Shown piece after piece: positions 56,605 through 64,000 of a stretch of 64,000 nucleotides of DNA. The notes under the pieces are model-generated. The model ran no database searches. It had not been told where the DNA came from and saw only the letters and a program-made list of their open reading frames with translations. Numbering within the stretch: the stretch's first letter is position 1; each line of letters starts with the position of its first letter. The DNA is taken from positions 868,001-932,000 of the forward strand of contig OW568868.1 of NCBI GenBank assembly GCA_938743325.2. Direction: 5' to 3'. The translations under genes and the position numbers were made by a program. The DNA comes from Pycnococcus provasolii. Taxonomy: Eukaryota > Chlorophyta > Pseudoscourfieldiophyceae > Pseudoscourfieldiales > Pycnococcaceae.

Positions 56605-57227
56605 GACTACTGATAGTATGATCGAGGTTTGTGTGATGGGGAAAGGCGCGTGCCGGGGAGGACTCCCTCACCCTGGGAAAGACCTCTTCTGGCATGTCTG
56701 GGAGGGGCCGGAAGGGGAAGGGAAGGGACGGAGGAGAAAAAAGTGCACAAGGGAAGTCCCCTTCCTCCATTCCTGGGAAATCTCGAATGCAGATTCTATG
56801 GGCACGGCTCGTGTGGCAAGCAAGACCCGGCTGCCCGGCCCGGCTGCCCGGGGAACCCCGAATGTTAGGGTTAGATATTTTTAGGGTTAGCAATTCGGGT
56901 TCGCTCAGAGTTCGCTCTCCTGTTCGGGTTTCCTCTCTCGCCCTTCCCCTTCCCCTCGTGAGTGACGTCCCTTGACCCCGGTCCCGCTTTGCTTTTTGCC
57001 TTCTGCCTTCTGCCGCTTTCCCTTCCGCTTGCCCCTCTCACCCGCGCTTTCCCTCCCGGCCATGTCACGCTCTCTCCCTCTCTCTCTCTCTCCACGCTTT
57101 CTTCACTTTCTCGCTCCTCCTCTTTTTTTTTACTTCACGCTTTCTTAGGAAGATGGACTTGTGCTCTTCCTCCATCTTACCTTTTCGGCTCATAATAATA
57201 ATAAGCTCGCGTTATCGAGACCCTTAG
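56605..57227. promoter_or_regulatory. Divergent promoter with TTAGGG words and CCCGGG motifs
   Basis: TTAGGGTTAG occurs at 56865-56874 and again at 56881-56890. CCCGGGGAA (56847-56855) and TTCCTGGGAA (56770-56779) are palindromic motifs. C/T-rich leader-like sequence follows before the plus-strand ATG. Confidence 0.55.
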
Positions 57228-58195
57228 ATGACGCGCAAGCGCGTGTTCGTCGCGGACGCGGATGGCACGCCGTACGCCGTGACGGTCGACGTCGGCGACG
57301 ACGACGACGACAGTGACACGCCGTCCGCCGTGCGAACGTGCTGCGTGTCCATGGGAAGGTACTTCGCGCGCATACTCTGCGCACTCATCGTACCGCCGTT
57401 GCGCGCAATCGCTATCATCCTGATGTGGCCCATTCAGCTGCTCGTCGCCACCTTCACGCCAAAGGTGGCGCGCGCACTTCCCGTCGAACTCAGCGACAGG
57501 TGGTGGTGGGGAAGTCGCGGCGGCGGGTGTGACGCCACGGGACTCAAGCAGGCGCGTGCCATCAAGGCGATAAGCTTCGTCGCCGTGCGCTGCCTTCCTC
57601 GGTGCTTTCAAGAATATCTTGACCGTCGCGCGGTGGCAAAGGCGATCGCAACTGGCAAGCCTGCGGGAAGCATGCTTTCGATGGTTGACGAGTACAACGC
57701 GTTGAGCAAGGCACCGACGATTGCCGCAGGGATGAAGGCTCTGGGCATGAAGCGTCTCGACGAGTGGTTCTGGCGTAAGTCTACTACTAACCACCAAAAC
57801 ACACACAAAAAAACAAAACAAACACTAACAACCAAACACACTAAATAAAACAGGACCTAACGAAATCTCACGTACACCGAACAGCAAACAGCTCACGCAC
57901 CCTATGCTGCGCCCTGTGCAGTACGTGCCAATCCCCACGCATCCATTTACGGATCCGACGACATTTCCGTGGGTGGCGCGCATCGAGAGCCAGTACCTTG
58001 TCGTCAAGGAAGAGCTGCAGGCTGTACTACGATCGAATCGCGGTTGGGCGGAACCTCTGCTGCCCGATTTCATGGGAAACGCATTCCGGTCCGCTAAGAA
58101 GGGCAAGACGGTCGGAGCTTCCTCTTCTCCTCCTCCTCCCGCTGATGGTGCTGCAGCGGCTGCGCCTGCACCAGAACCCGCGGGAAGCGACAGCA

Positions 58196-58231
<36 letters not shown>

Positions 58232-58755
58232 TGACGGTGGGTGATTGGCAACAGCTGATGTTCAACACACCACTTGGAACGTCGATTGACGAGAATAAGG
58301 AGGCGATGCCGAAGACCTGGGAGCTGCTTAAAAGCATTCCCGGCTTCGTCGACAACAACTTTGCCATGATCTCGTCGCTTCGTCCTGGTGGACGCATTGC
58401 ACCGCACGTCGGCCACACGAATCTTGTCACACGTCTACATCTCGCGATCGACGTGCCCGAGCCAAGCAAGAGCGCGATTCGAGTCGGCAACGACGTGCGC
58501 ACTTGGGAGGAGGGGAAGGTGCTGCTCCTAAACGACGCCTTTGATCACGAGGTGTGGACGTTTGGCACGAAGAACCGCACGGTGCTTTTTGCCGATATAT
58601 GGAATCCTTCGCTGACTGCGGAGGACATTGCGGCTCTTAAGCCACACTGGGATGCGCAGAAAAATACGCTGGGTGTGATGGCGGCAAGCTACGAGCAGCA
58701 CGCGAAGAAGCAGGGTCGTGAGGCGGGTGGGGGTGCGAACTGGTACGTTGCTTAA
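57228..58755 (+). CDS. Aspartyl/asparaginyl beta-hydroxylase-type protein, membrane-anchored, 482 aa, two exons
   Basis: Exons 57228-57774 and 57854-58755, joined across a phase-1 GTAAGT...CAG intron. The catalytic part (about 360-460) is a 2-oxoglutarate/iron double-stranded beta-helix of the aspartyl-beta-hydroxylase type: RIAPHVGHTN (His370), NDAFDHEVWTF (His414) and KNRTVLFADIWNP (Arg424); the His-His-Arg spacing (44 and 10) fits the family. N-terminal residues about 43-75 form one or two membrane spans (ILCALIVPPLRAIAIILMW). A run of ten or more Asp (near 300-312) is a low-complexity insert. It may hydroxylate Asp/Asn in secretory-route proteins; substrates are unknown. Confidence 0.85.
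57775..57853 (+). other. Spliceosomal intron of the beta-hydroxylase gene
   Basis: A 79-bp intron with GTAAGT donor and AACAG acceptor, phase 1, strongly AC-rich. Confidence 0.8.
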
Positions 58756-59248
58756 AAAGCGAAAAGAAAGGAGGGGGCTGAGATTTTGATTTTCAAACAT
58801 AAACTTTTTTCAATGGGTTGGTACCCGTAACGTTCTCATTTTCGTTTACAGGAAAAGTCACGTAAAATAACACACCACAGACAGTACAGACTACAGTCCA
58901 AGGAAAAAGGATGTGAAGAAAGCGTGACAAAAACATGGACTTCATGGATGTTGCTTTTCTCGATTTAACCTCGTACGACGTTCCCGACCTGGAGGCTGGT
59001 CAGGAATCGCCATTCCGGACGTCGTCTTGGAATGGATCGGAACCGGAACAACGCCCTCTCCAAGAATTGGAATTGGAATTGGGGAGGGGACGATCCCACT
59101 GACGATTGCGATTGGTGGGTGAGACACGTTCTGGTTAGGGTTAGGGTTACGATTAGGGTTACGGTTAGGGCTCGTGGTGGCGCCGGTGCCTCTGGGTGTC
59201 CGTTCCGCCGCCGTGACAAGCAAGCCAGCGGATAATAAAACAAAGTCG
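58756..59248. other. Intergenic region with telomere-type repeats
   Basis: 493 bp between the hydroxylase and fibrillin genes. An interrupted TTAGGG array (about six units, one as TTACGA) lies at 59133-59170, just before the fibrillin ATG. Confidence 0.6.
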
Positions 59249-59418
59249 ATGATGCCCGCGCCTTCGACTTCTTCCAGCAAAACGATGGTGCGTCCACGCC
59301 ATCATTCTCTGCCTCGTCTCAGTGCTTCAGCAGCAGTAAGTAGACCCTCCCGCTGGCGCCTCTCTTCGTCAAATCCGTCGCAGCCACAGTCACAGTCAAC
59401 CGAATCAGCCTCCTCACA

Positions 59419-59451
<33 letters not shown>

Positions 59452-60535
59452 CATCCTCGCGCTCGTCGACAAAGGGGGGGGTGACGACTCAGAATCCATT
59501 GACACACTGTTCGATGCGCTCGTCGAACAAGGACGAACAGCCTCGCCAATCCTTCAAACCGACTCCTTAGTGGGAAACTACGAAGTCGCGTGGGAGGCTC
59601 CCAGTGCCGCGCAGGGTAAGAGCCGACCGGCGGGGGGGAAGTTCACGAGCGGCGTGGGAGCGAAGCTATTCCCAAGCAGTGAAAAAAGACAGGACATCGC
59701 CGTCTCCGACGACGGCGAGCTGCTCGTGCGCAACTGGATCGCATTTGACCTACTCGGCATCTTGCCAGGTTCCGTCGAGCTGAAAGGGCGCGTAAGGGCT
59801 CTCATCAACCTCGACGACGTTCCTCCCGCGCCACCGCCAAAACCGGTAGACCCTGACGACGAGCCCATCATGGTCAGAGCACGCAAGCTCGCGGCGAGCT
59901 GGCAGCAGGTAAAGGTGGAACAAGCTGAAATAGACGGCAAGCCACCTCCACCTCCTCCGACGCAACTACAGGACAACAACGACGACTGGGAGCAGAGCGA
60001 CCCCGGACTTGAGGCGCGCGCGCTCAAGACGCTCGAGGCACTCGGCGACAACGCGCCTAAGGTGCTCGGTGTGCCCACGCTTGGCACCGTCAGGGCTTCG
60101 ACGCACGCTCTCGTCGCCTTCACTCGCCCATCCATCCGGCTGGGCTTCCTGCCTCCGTTCAACCTCGGACCTCCGAGTCGCGTTCTGCTGAGCGTTCCCT
60201 ACCTGGACAAGCGCTTACGCCTTGGTCTTGGCGGACGAGGGAGTCGATTTGTCTTCCGTCGTGTTGGCGACGACGACGACGACGACGTTCAGGGTGCGGA
60301 TCCCGAGCGCGACGCGCAGCGCGCCGCAAAGGGACGCGAGCGTGCAATGCGACGACTCAGCACAATCGCCTCAGCCGTCGCGTGCGCCGCCATCTTCGGA
60401 GGAAGCAAGTGGCTCGTTCTTGGCATCACAGCCGCCCTCGGATGGGGCATTCTGTTTGTTTTATGGAGGGGTGGACAGGTTAGTGTGGCGAGGAAGCGAC
60501 GAGCTGAGAGGCGCATCGGAATGTCAGCTCCATGA
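59249..60535 (+). CDS. Plastid fibrillin (PAP family) with C-terminal membrane spans, 428 aa
   Basis: A plastid lipid-associated protein that binds plastoglobules or thylakoid lipids. The PAP core is recognised by LVGNYEVAWEAP, GGKFTSGVGAKLFPS, DDGELLVRNWIAFDLLGILP, THALVAFTRPSIRLG and VPYLDKRLRLGLGGRGSRFVF. The first 60 residues are Ser/Arg/Pro-rich (transit peptide) and are followed by poly-Ser. A Pro/Lys-rich linker splits the core (about 190-290). The last 55 residues add two hydrophobic stretches (ASAVACAAIFGG and LVLGITAALGWGILFVLW), which most fibrillins lack. The open frame extends upstream only from a GTG; ATG 59249 was chosen. Convergent with the VIR3-like gene. Confidence 0.85.
59415..59452 (+). 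repeat. TCG trinucleotide repeat encoding poly-Ser
   Basis: About 12 TCG units form a Ser tract near the N terminus of the fibrillin precursor. Confidence 0.8.
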
Positions 60536-60599
60536 GTTGAGTGATCAAAAGAAGAAAAAAAGGTAACACAGTATATGATTTTCTAAAAAAAACTTATTA

Positions 60600-61838
60600 T
60601 TAGTTCGTTGCATCTTCGATTGCACGAATGCACTCGCCAACATCCTTCCCCTCGGACATCGCTGCCATCAACGCGGTGTACTCGCGCCTGTGCGTTCGAA
60701 TCATCTTCGCACCCTGCATGGTTGCCCACCGCGTGATGTTGAGTTGACTCTGGTTGTCCACAGGTTCCTCCGCGCGATTTAGCAGCTGTTGAAGATCCAC
60801 TAAATCAGCAGTTTGGCCTTGGCAGTCTTCGTAGTGAAGCCCCTCAGCCGCGACGCCAGCCATGGCGATCACCGAGAGCGCTGATAGCTCGTCCACGTTC
60901 AGGCGCCCTTGGAAGATGGGTCTGCCGATTCTTGCCGCCAATAAATCTGTGTGCGTCTCACCGATGGCAAGGCTATACCCCGTAACGGGCACTCCAAGTA
61001 AGTAGGCTGTCAAAAAGTGGCCCGCCTCGTGGCGCAGCGCACGTTCCTTGTAGTCAGGGTTGACGAGGTTCACACGGTCAATTGCAAACTGCAGGAGTCC
61101 GGGCGACGTACTCCCGATGGTCAATATGACAATCATAACCCCTCCGAGCAGATACGGAACGAAGAAACCCCAGTCTCCAGGTAGAACGTATCCCGCAATC
61201 GTCGCGGGAACGGCAGTTCCAAGGAATGAAGCCACCAAGAAGGTTGCCTCGTTGCGCGTGCTCGGCGTTCCTAGTGCCTCCGGGTCCTTGATGCCCGCCA
61301 CCTTGAGCTCCTGCATCGTCGCGCGCATGTCTCGAATGGTGTCCACGTTCATGGAGTTTTTCGTCGCGGCATCGAACGCATTCGTGACGTTCGCGTCGCT
61401 CAGCTTCTGCAGCGCGGCGAGCACGCCGTTTCCCGCGGTTCCTCGCGACCTTTCGGACGGCGGCATGCCTCGCAGCGCCTCGATCTCCGCGTCGAGCTGT
61501 TTCCACATGGCTGCTGCTTCCTGCGGCGTGGCGGGTGGCAGCGCCGCCTCCAGCTTCTCGACGACGCTAGCCTCCTCCTCGACCTTTATCGTTGGCGGCG
61601 CCGGCTTCGGCTCCTCCTCCTTTGGCGGCGTAGGAGTCGCGGGTTCCGGCGTCCCCAGGAGAGCGTCGAGGGCGCTCATGGTATCCTTCTTGTCCCCGGC
61701 GCCTGCGTTGCTGTTTTCTGCCGAGCAGTTTGCACGCACGATTTTCCTCAGACACAGGGGACGAAGACGTGCCGGGCCAGAAGGGCGCAGAGGGCGTGCA
61801 CATCGAGACGGCTTCATCGTCAACGAAGGGGCGAGCAT
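60600..61838 (-). CDS. VIR3-like FtsH-type metalloprotease homologue without AAA domain, 412 aa
   Basis: A plastid membrane protein related to land-plant VIR3/At1g56180. It has the peptidase motif HEAGHFLTAYLLGVPV but no Walker A/B AAA ATPase domain. A 65-residue leader is Arg/Pro/Ala-rich. An Ala/Pro/Glu-rich helical region follows, then two or three hydrophobic spans around residues 210-265 (VASFLGTAVPATIAGYVLP, FFVPYLLGGVMIVILTIG). The HEAGH segment is near 285, and SEGKDVGECIRAIEDATN closes it. AGVAAEGLHY and ITRWATMQGA match the M41-like C-terminal helices. ATG 61838 was chosen; longer frames start at GTG. Head-to-head with the carotenoid dioxygenase gene. Confidence 0.85.
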   Translation of the reverse strand: MLAPSLTMKPSRCARPLRPSGPARLRPLCLRKIVRANCSAENSNAGAGDKKDTMSALDALLGTPEPATPTPPKEEEPKPAPPTIKVEEEASVVEKLEAALPPATPQEAAAMWKQLDAEIEALRGMPPSERSRGTAGNGVLAALQKLSDANVTNAFDAATKNSMNVDTIRDMRATMQELKVAGIKDPEALGTPSTRNEATFLVASFLGTAVPATIAGYVLPGDWGFFVPYLLGGVMIVILTIGSTSPGLLQFAIDRVNLVNPDYKERALRHEAGHFLTAYLLGVPVTGYSLAIGETHTDLLAARIGRPIFQGRLNVDELSALSVIAMAGVAAEGLHYEDCQGQTADLVDLQQLLNRAEEPVDNQSQLNITRWATMQGAKMIRTHRREYTALMAAMSEGKDVGECIRAIEDATN

Positions 61839-61983
61839 CGTGCTTGAGAATGGAGGGTACGCGTCTGGTGTGCCCGAACCCAGCTGGCTGACTGACTGGG
61901 GTGGGGCGGAGAGGCGCTGGAACGTTGGAGGGCGAACGTGGACCACAGAGCGCAGATTTCCCACGAACCCTAGATTTCCATGG

Positions 61984-61993
61984 AAAACCCTAA
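61984..61993 (+). promoter_or_regulatory. Telobox-like AAAACCCTAA in a divergent promoter
   Basis: AAAACCCTAA lies in the shared promoter of the VIR3-like and carotenoid dioxygenase genes. A second AACCCTAG lies about 20 bp upstream. Confidence 0.45.
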
Positions 61994-62083
61994 CGCTCTG
62001 CCAGCCACTCACTTGAACTTGTGCTCCTCCTCATCTCAATAATCTCCCCCTCTCCGAACTTTCCTTCCCCCTTGCGATTCCGG

Positions 62084-63847
62084 ATGATGATGCCCGCCGC
62101 CTCTCTTGCTGCGCGCTCACCCGCCTCTGCACCCTCACGCGTTCCTTGTGAAACCACTCCCTCTAAAGTCTCCCATCCCAAACGACTTGTTCGACGCATC
62201 CAGGCGTCGACATCAACGTCAGCTTCAACATCAACGACTTCAGCGACTCCTCAGCAGCTCACAGACACGCACGAAACTCTGAACTTTCCCATCGAGCGTG
62301 TCATCTCAGACTGGCAGACGGGGTATGTGTCACTCCACGGTGAACGCTCGGATGTCAAGCTCGACGTCACGAGTGGAGCAATTCCGAACAGTTTAAAGGG
62401 TGGGGTGCTCATAAGGAATGGGCCAGGTGCGCTCGAAAGAGGGGGAGCGAAACTAAACCAGCCGTTCGACGGCGATGGGATGCTCGTGCGTCTGGCATTT
62501 GACACGGAAGGCGACTCGGTCAACTTCAGCAACGCCTACGTGAAAACCCAGGGATATGTCGACGAAGTGGCTGCGAACAAGTTCATCTACAAGAGCGCCT
62601 TCTCTACGGGAAATCCAGCAGGCGACTGGTTCTACAACCCGTTCGACTTCTCGACCAAAAATGTCGCGAACACGCACGTCGCCCTGCTCGGTGGACGTCT
62701 CCTCGCGCTGTGGGAAGGTGGCCTGCCACACGTCGTGGACCCGAAAACGCTTCAGACAACCGAAAAGGAGAGCCGGTGGGTTGACGGAAGTGTTGATGCG
62801 CCGTTCGCAGCTCACTACAAACGCGCAGCCGCACCACCAGGCCAAACGGGAAGGCGGCTCGTCAATTTTGGCGCCAAGGCGGGACCAGGGGAGGCAATCA
62901 TCACCTTCTACGAATTCGAAGACTCCGCCGACGCGAACGGACGCTGCGTTAGCAAGCGTGTCTTCCAAGTGCCCGGTGCTGGATTTGGATTCTTTCACGA
63001 CATGGTCGTGACACCGTCATACTACATTCTTTTTCAGAATCCTGTGGAGATTGATGGCCGTGCCCTACTAACGGAGTACACGTTCGGACAGCGCAGCCTT
63101 GCAGGATGTCTTCAGTACATCGGAGGACCGGAGCAGCCTTCGAGGGTGCTCGTCTTCCCACGAGGCGAGAAGCACGAGGCTCACGGGTACCAAAGCATCG
63201 AGTTGGACCCACACTTTGTGTTCCACCACGGGAATGCCTTCGAGCGCGAAGATGGAACTCTCGTCATTGACTCAGTGCACTGGCGCGAATTCGACTTCAC
63301 TGCGACCGTAGATGTCATACCGTCGAGCATTTATGTCGGTGGCATGCGATCGGAGATGCACCGCGTCGAGATCAATCCAGCGAATCCGTCGGCACGCGGG
63401 AAGCGCCAACGCATCTCGAATCGGTGCTGCGAATTTCCTACCATCCATCCGCGGTGCGTAGGCTCGGAACATCGGTACATGTATGCCGCAGCCAGCCCCA
63501 TCGATCATCCCGTTCTGTGGTCACCGAACCAGGGCGTGGTGAAGTTTGACATGGAGACGAACGCAACGCAGTACTGGCATGCGGGAGATCGCCGCTTTAC
63601 GAGTGAGCCGATCTTTGTTCCTTCCAACGACGATCTCGACAATTTTGACGGCGATGAGGATGCGGGAAACATTTTAGTTCTCGTCCACGATGCTGAAGAG
63701 CCTGACGAGAGCAAGCGCACGTCGCTTGTTATTCTCGACGCTCAGAATATTGAGGACGGACCTGTGGCAACCGTGGCCATGCCAGAGACAATCCCCTTCG
63801 GACTTCATGGCGAATTTGTGAGTGCAAAGAAATGGGCCGCCCTCTAG
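62084..63847 (+). CDS. CCD: Carotenoid cleavage dioxygenase, plastid, 587 aa
   Basis: A non-heme iron oxygenase that cleaves conjugated carotenoids to apocarotenoids. The four iron-binding His are at His198 (ANTHVALLGGRLLALWEG), His305 (FGFFHDMVVT), His381 or His382 (FVFHHGNAFE) and His575 (GLHGEFVSA). Other landmarks are IRNGPGA, FDGDGMLVRLAF, WFYNPFDF and CEFPTIHP. The N-terminal 55 residues are Ala/Ser/Arg-rich, fitting plastid import. Length matches CCD/NCED (about 540-610). The subfamily (CCD1, CCD4, NCED or algal) cannot be settled by eye. ATG 62084 is chosen; the longer frame begins at GTG. The gene ends in the window with 153 bp to spare. Confidence 0.95.
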   Translation: MMMPAASLAARSPASAPSRVPCETTPSKVSHPKRLVRRIQASTSTSASTSTTSATPQQLTDTHETLNFPIERVISDWQTGYVSLHGERSDVKLDVTSGAIPNSLKGGVLIRNGPGALERGGAKLNQPFDGDGMLVRLAFDTEGDSVNFSNAYVKTQGYVDEVAANKFIYKSAFSTGNPAGDWFYNPFDFSTKNVANTHVALLGGRLLALWEGGLPHVVDPKTLQTTEKESRWVDGSVDAPFAAHYKRAAAPPGQTGRRLVNFGAKAGPGEAIITFYEFEDSADANGRCVSKRVFQVPGAGFGFFHDMVVTPSYYILFQNPVEIDGRALLTEYTFGQRSLAGCLQYIGGPEQPSRVLVFPRGEKHEAHGYQSIELDPHFVFHHGNAFEREDGTLVIDSVHWREFDFTATVDVIPSSIYVGGMRSEMHRVEINPANPSARGKRQRISNRCCEFPTIHPRCVGSEHRYMYAAASPIDHPVLWSPNQGVVKFDMETNATQYWHAGDRRFTSEPIFVPSNDDLDNFDGDEDAGNILVLVHDAEEPDESKRTSLVILDAQNIEDGPVATVAMPETIPFGLHGEFVSAKKWAAL

Positions 63848-63871
63848 CTAGGACTCTACTGAGACTATCGA

Positions 63872-63876
63872 TGTAA
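63872..63876 (+). terminator. TGTAA polyadenylation signal, carotenoid dioxygenase gene
   Basis: TGTAA lies 25 bp after the stop codon. Confidence 0.45.
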
Positions 63877-64000
63877 CAAACAATTTGTTTTCCCTTCTTC
63901 TTACCATGGTATTTGTGTTTTGAGGAGGGAGGGGCGTATCTATGGTTTCCTGCCTTCAGCAGCTCAGTACGACATCCCTGTCTTTCGGTAGTGCAAACTT

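Overview
This window is nuclear DNA of a photosynthetic eukaryote, most likely a small, gene-dense green alga of the prasinophyte kind. The gene set mixes nuclear housekeeping factors with plastid proteins typical of the green lineage: a PSB33/TEF5-like protein, the D1-processing protease CtpA, a fibrillin, a VIR3-like FtsH-type protein, a plastid thioredoxin-like ferredoxin and a carotenoid cleavage dioxygenase. There is also an XEG113-like arabinosyltransferase. The chlorophyte polyadenylation word TGTAA follows many stop codons. An ARL13-type GTPase says the lineage keeps, or recently kept, a cilium or flagellum. The exact genus (for example a Pycnococcus- or Chloropicon-like alga) cannot be fixed from the sequence.

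I support 34 protein genes. Only two show spliceosomal introns: a DUF445 gene with two phase-0 introns and an aspartyl beta-hydroxylase gene with one. Genes lie 40-800 bp apart and strands alternate almost regularly, so most neighbours are head-to-head (shared promoters) or tail-to-tail (shared 3' regions). No tRNA, rRNA, CRISPR array or intact transposon was recognised.

Layout. 0-12 kb: an unknown secreted protein, a heat-shock factor with heat-shock-element-like sites upstream, a tRNA adenosine deaminase (TAD1/ADAT1), a tiny basic protein, the DNA polymerase alpha catalytic subunit and an orphan. 12-24.6 kb: a Strawberry-notch/FORGETTER1-type helicase carrying PHD and Tudor-like readers, the APC/C subunit CDC16/APC6, an ARM-like orphan and ALG3. 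24.6-31 kb: a ShKT/aldo-keto reductase fusion, a plastid membrane protein, PSB33 and a protein with two cyclic-nucleotide-binding domains. 31-42.5 kb: DUF445 protein, malate dehydrogenase, plastid SDR, otubain, cytochrome b5, ARL13, aspartic protease, CtpA and thioredoxin-like ferredoxin. 42.6-56 kb: a large ankyrin/RING protein, an orphan, an alpha/beta hydrolase, the GT77 arabinosyltransferase, cysteine synthase and VPS51. 56-64 kb: a plastid coiled-coil protein, the beta-hydroxylase, a fibrillin, a VIR3-like metalloprotease homologue and the carotenoid dioxygenase.

The main oddities are these. DNA polymerase alpha has lost all the metal-binding cysteines of its C-terminal domain. TTAGGG telomere-type arrays sit in several, mostly divergent, promoters. 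A repeat of about 90 bp follows the stop codons of two unrelated genes 11 kb apart. A hairpin-rich 300-bp stretch at 35.2-35.5 kb may encode a structured RNA. A pentameric GTAC array lies at 30.86 kb. Start codons were set to the first plausible in-frame ATG. Several longer open frames begin only at TTG, GTG or CTG and were trimmed.
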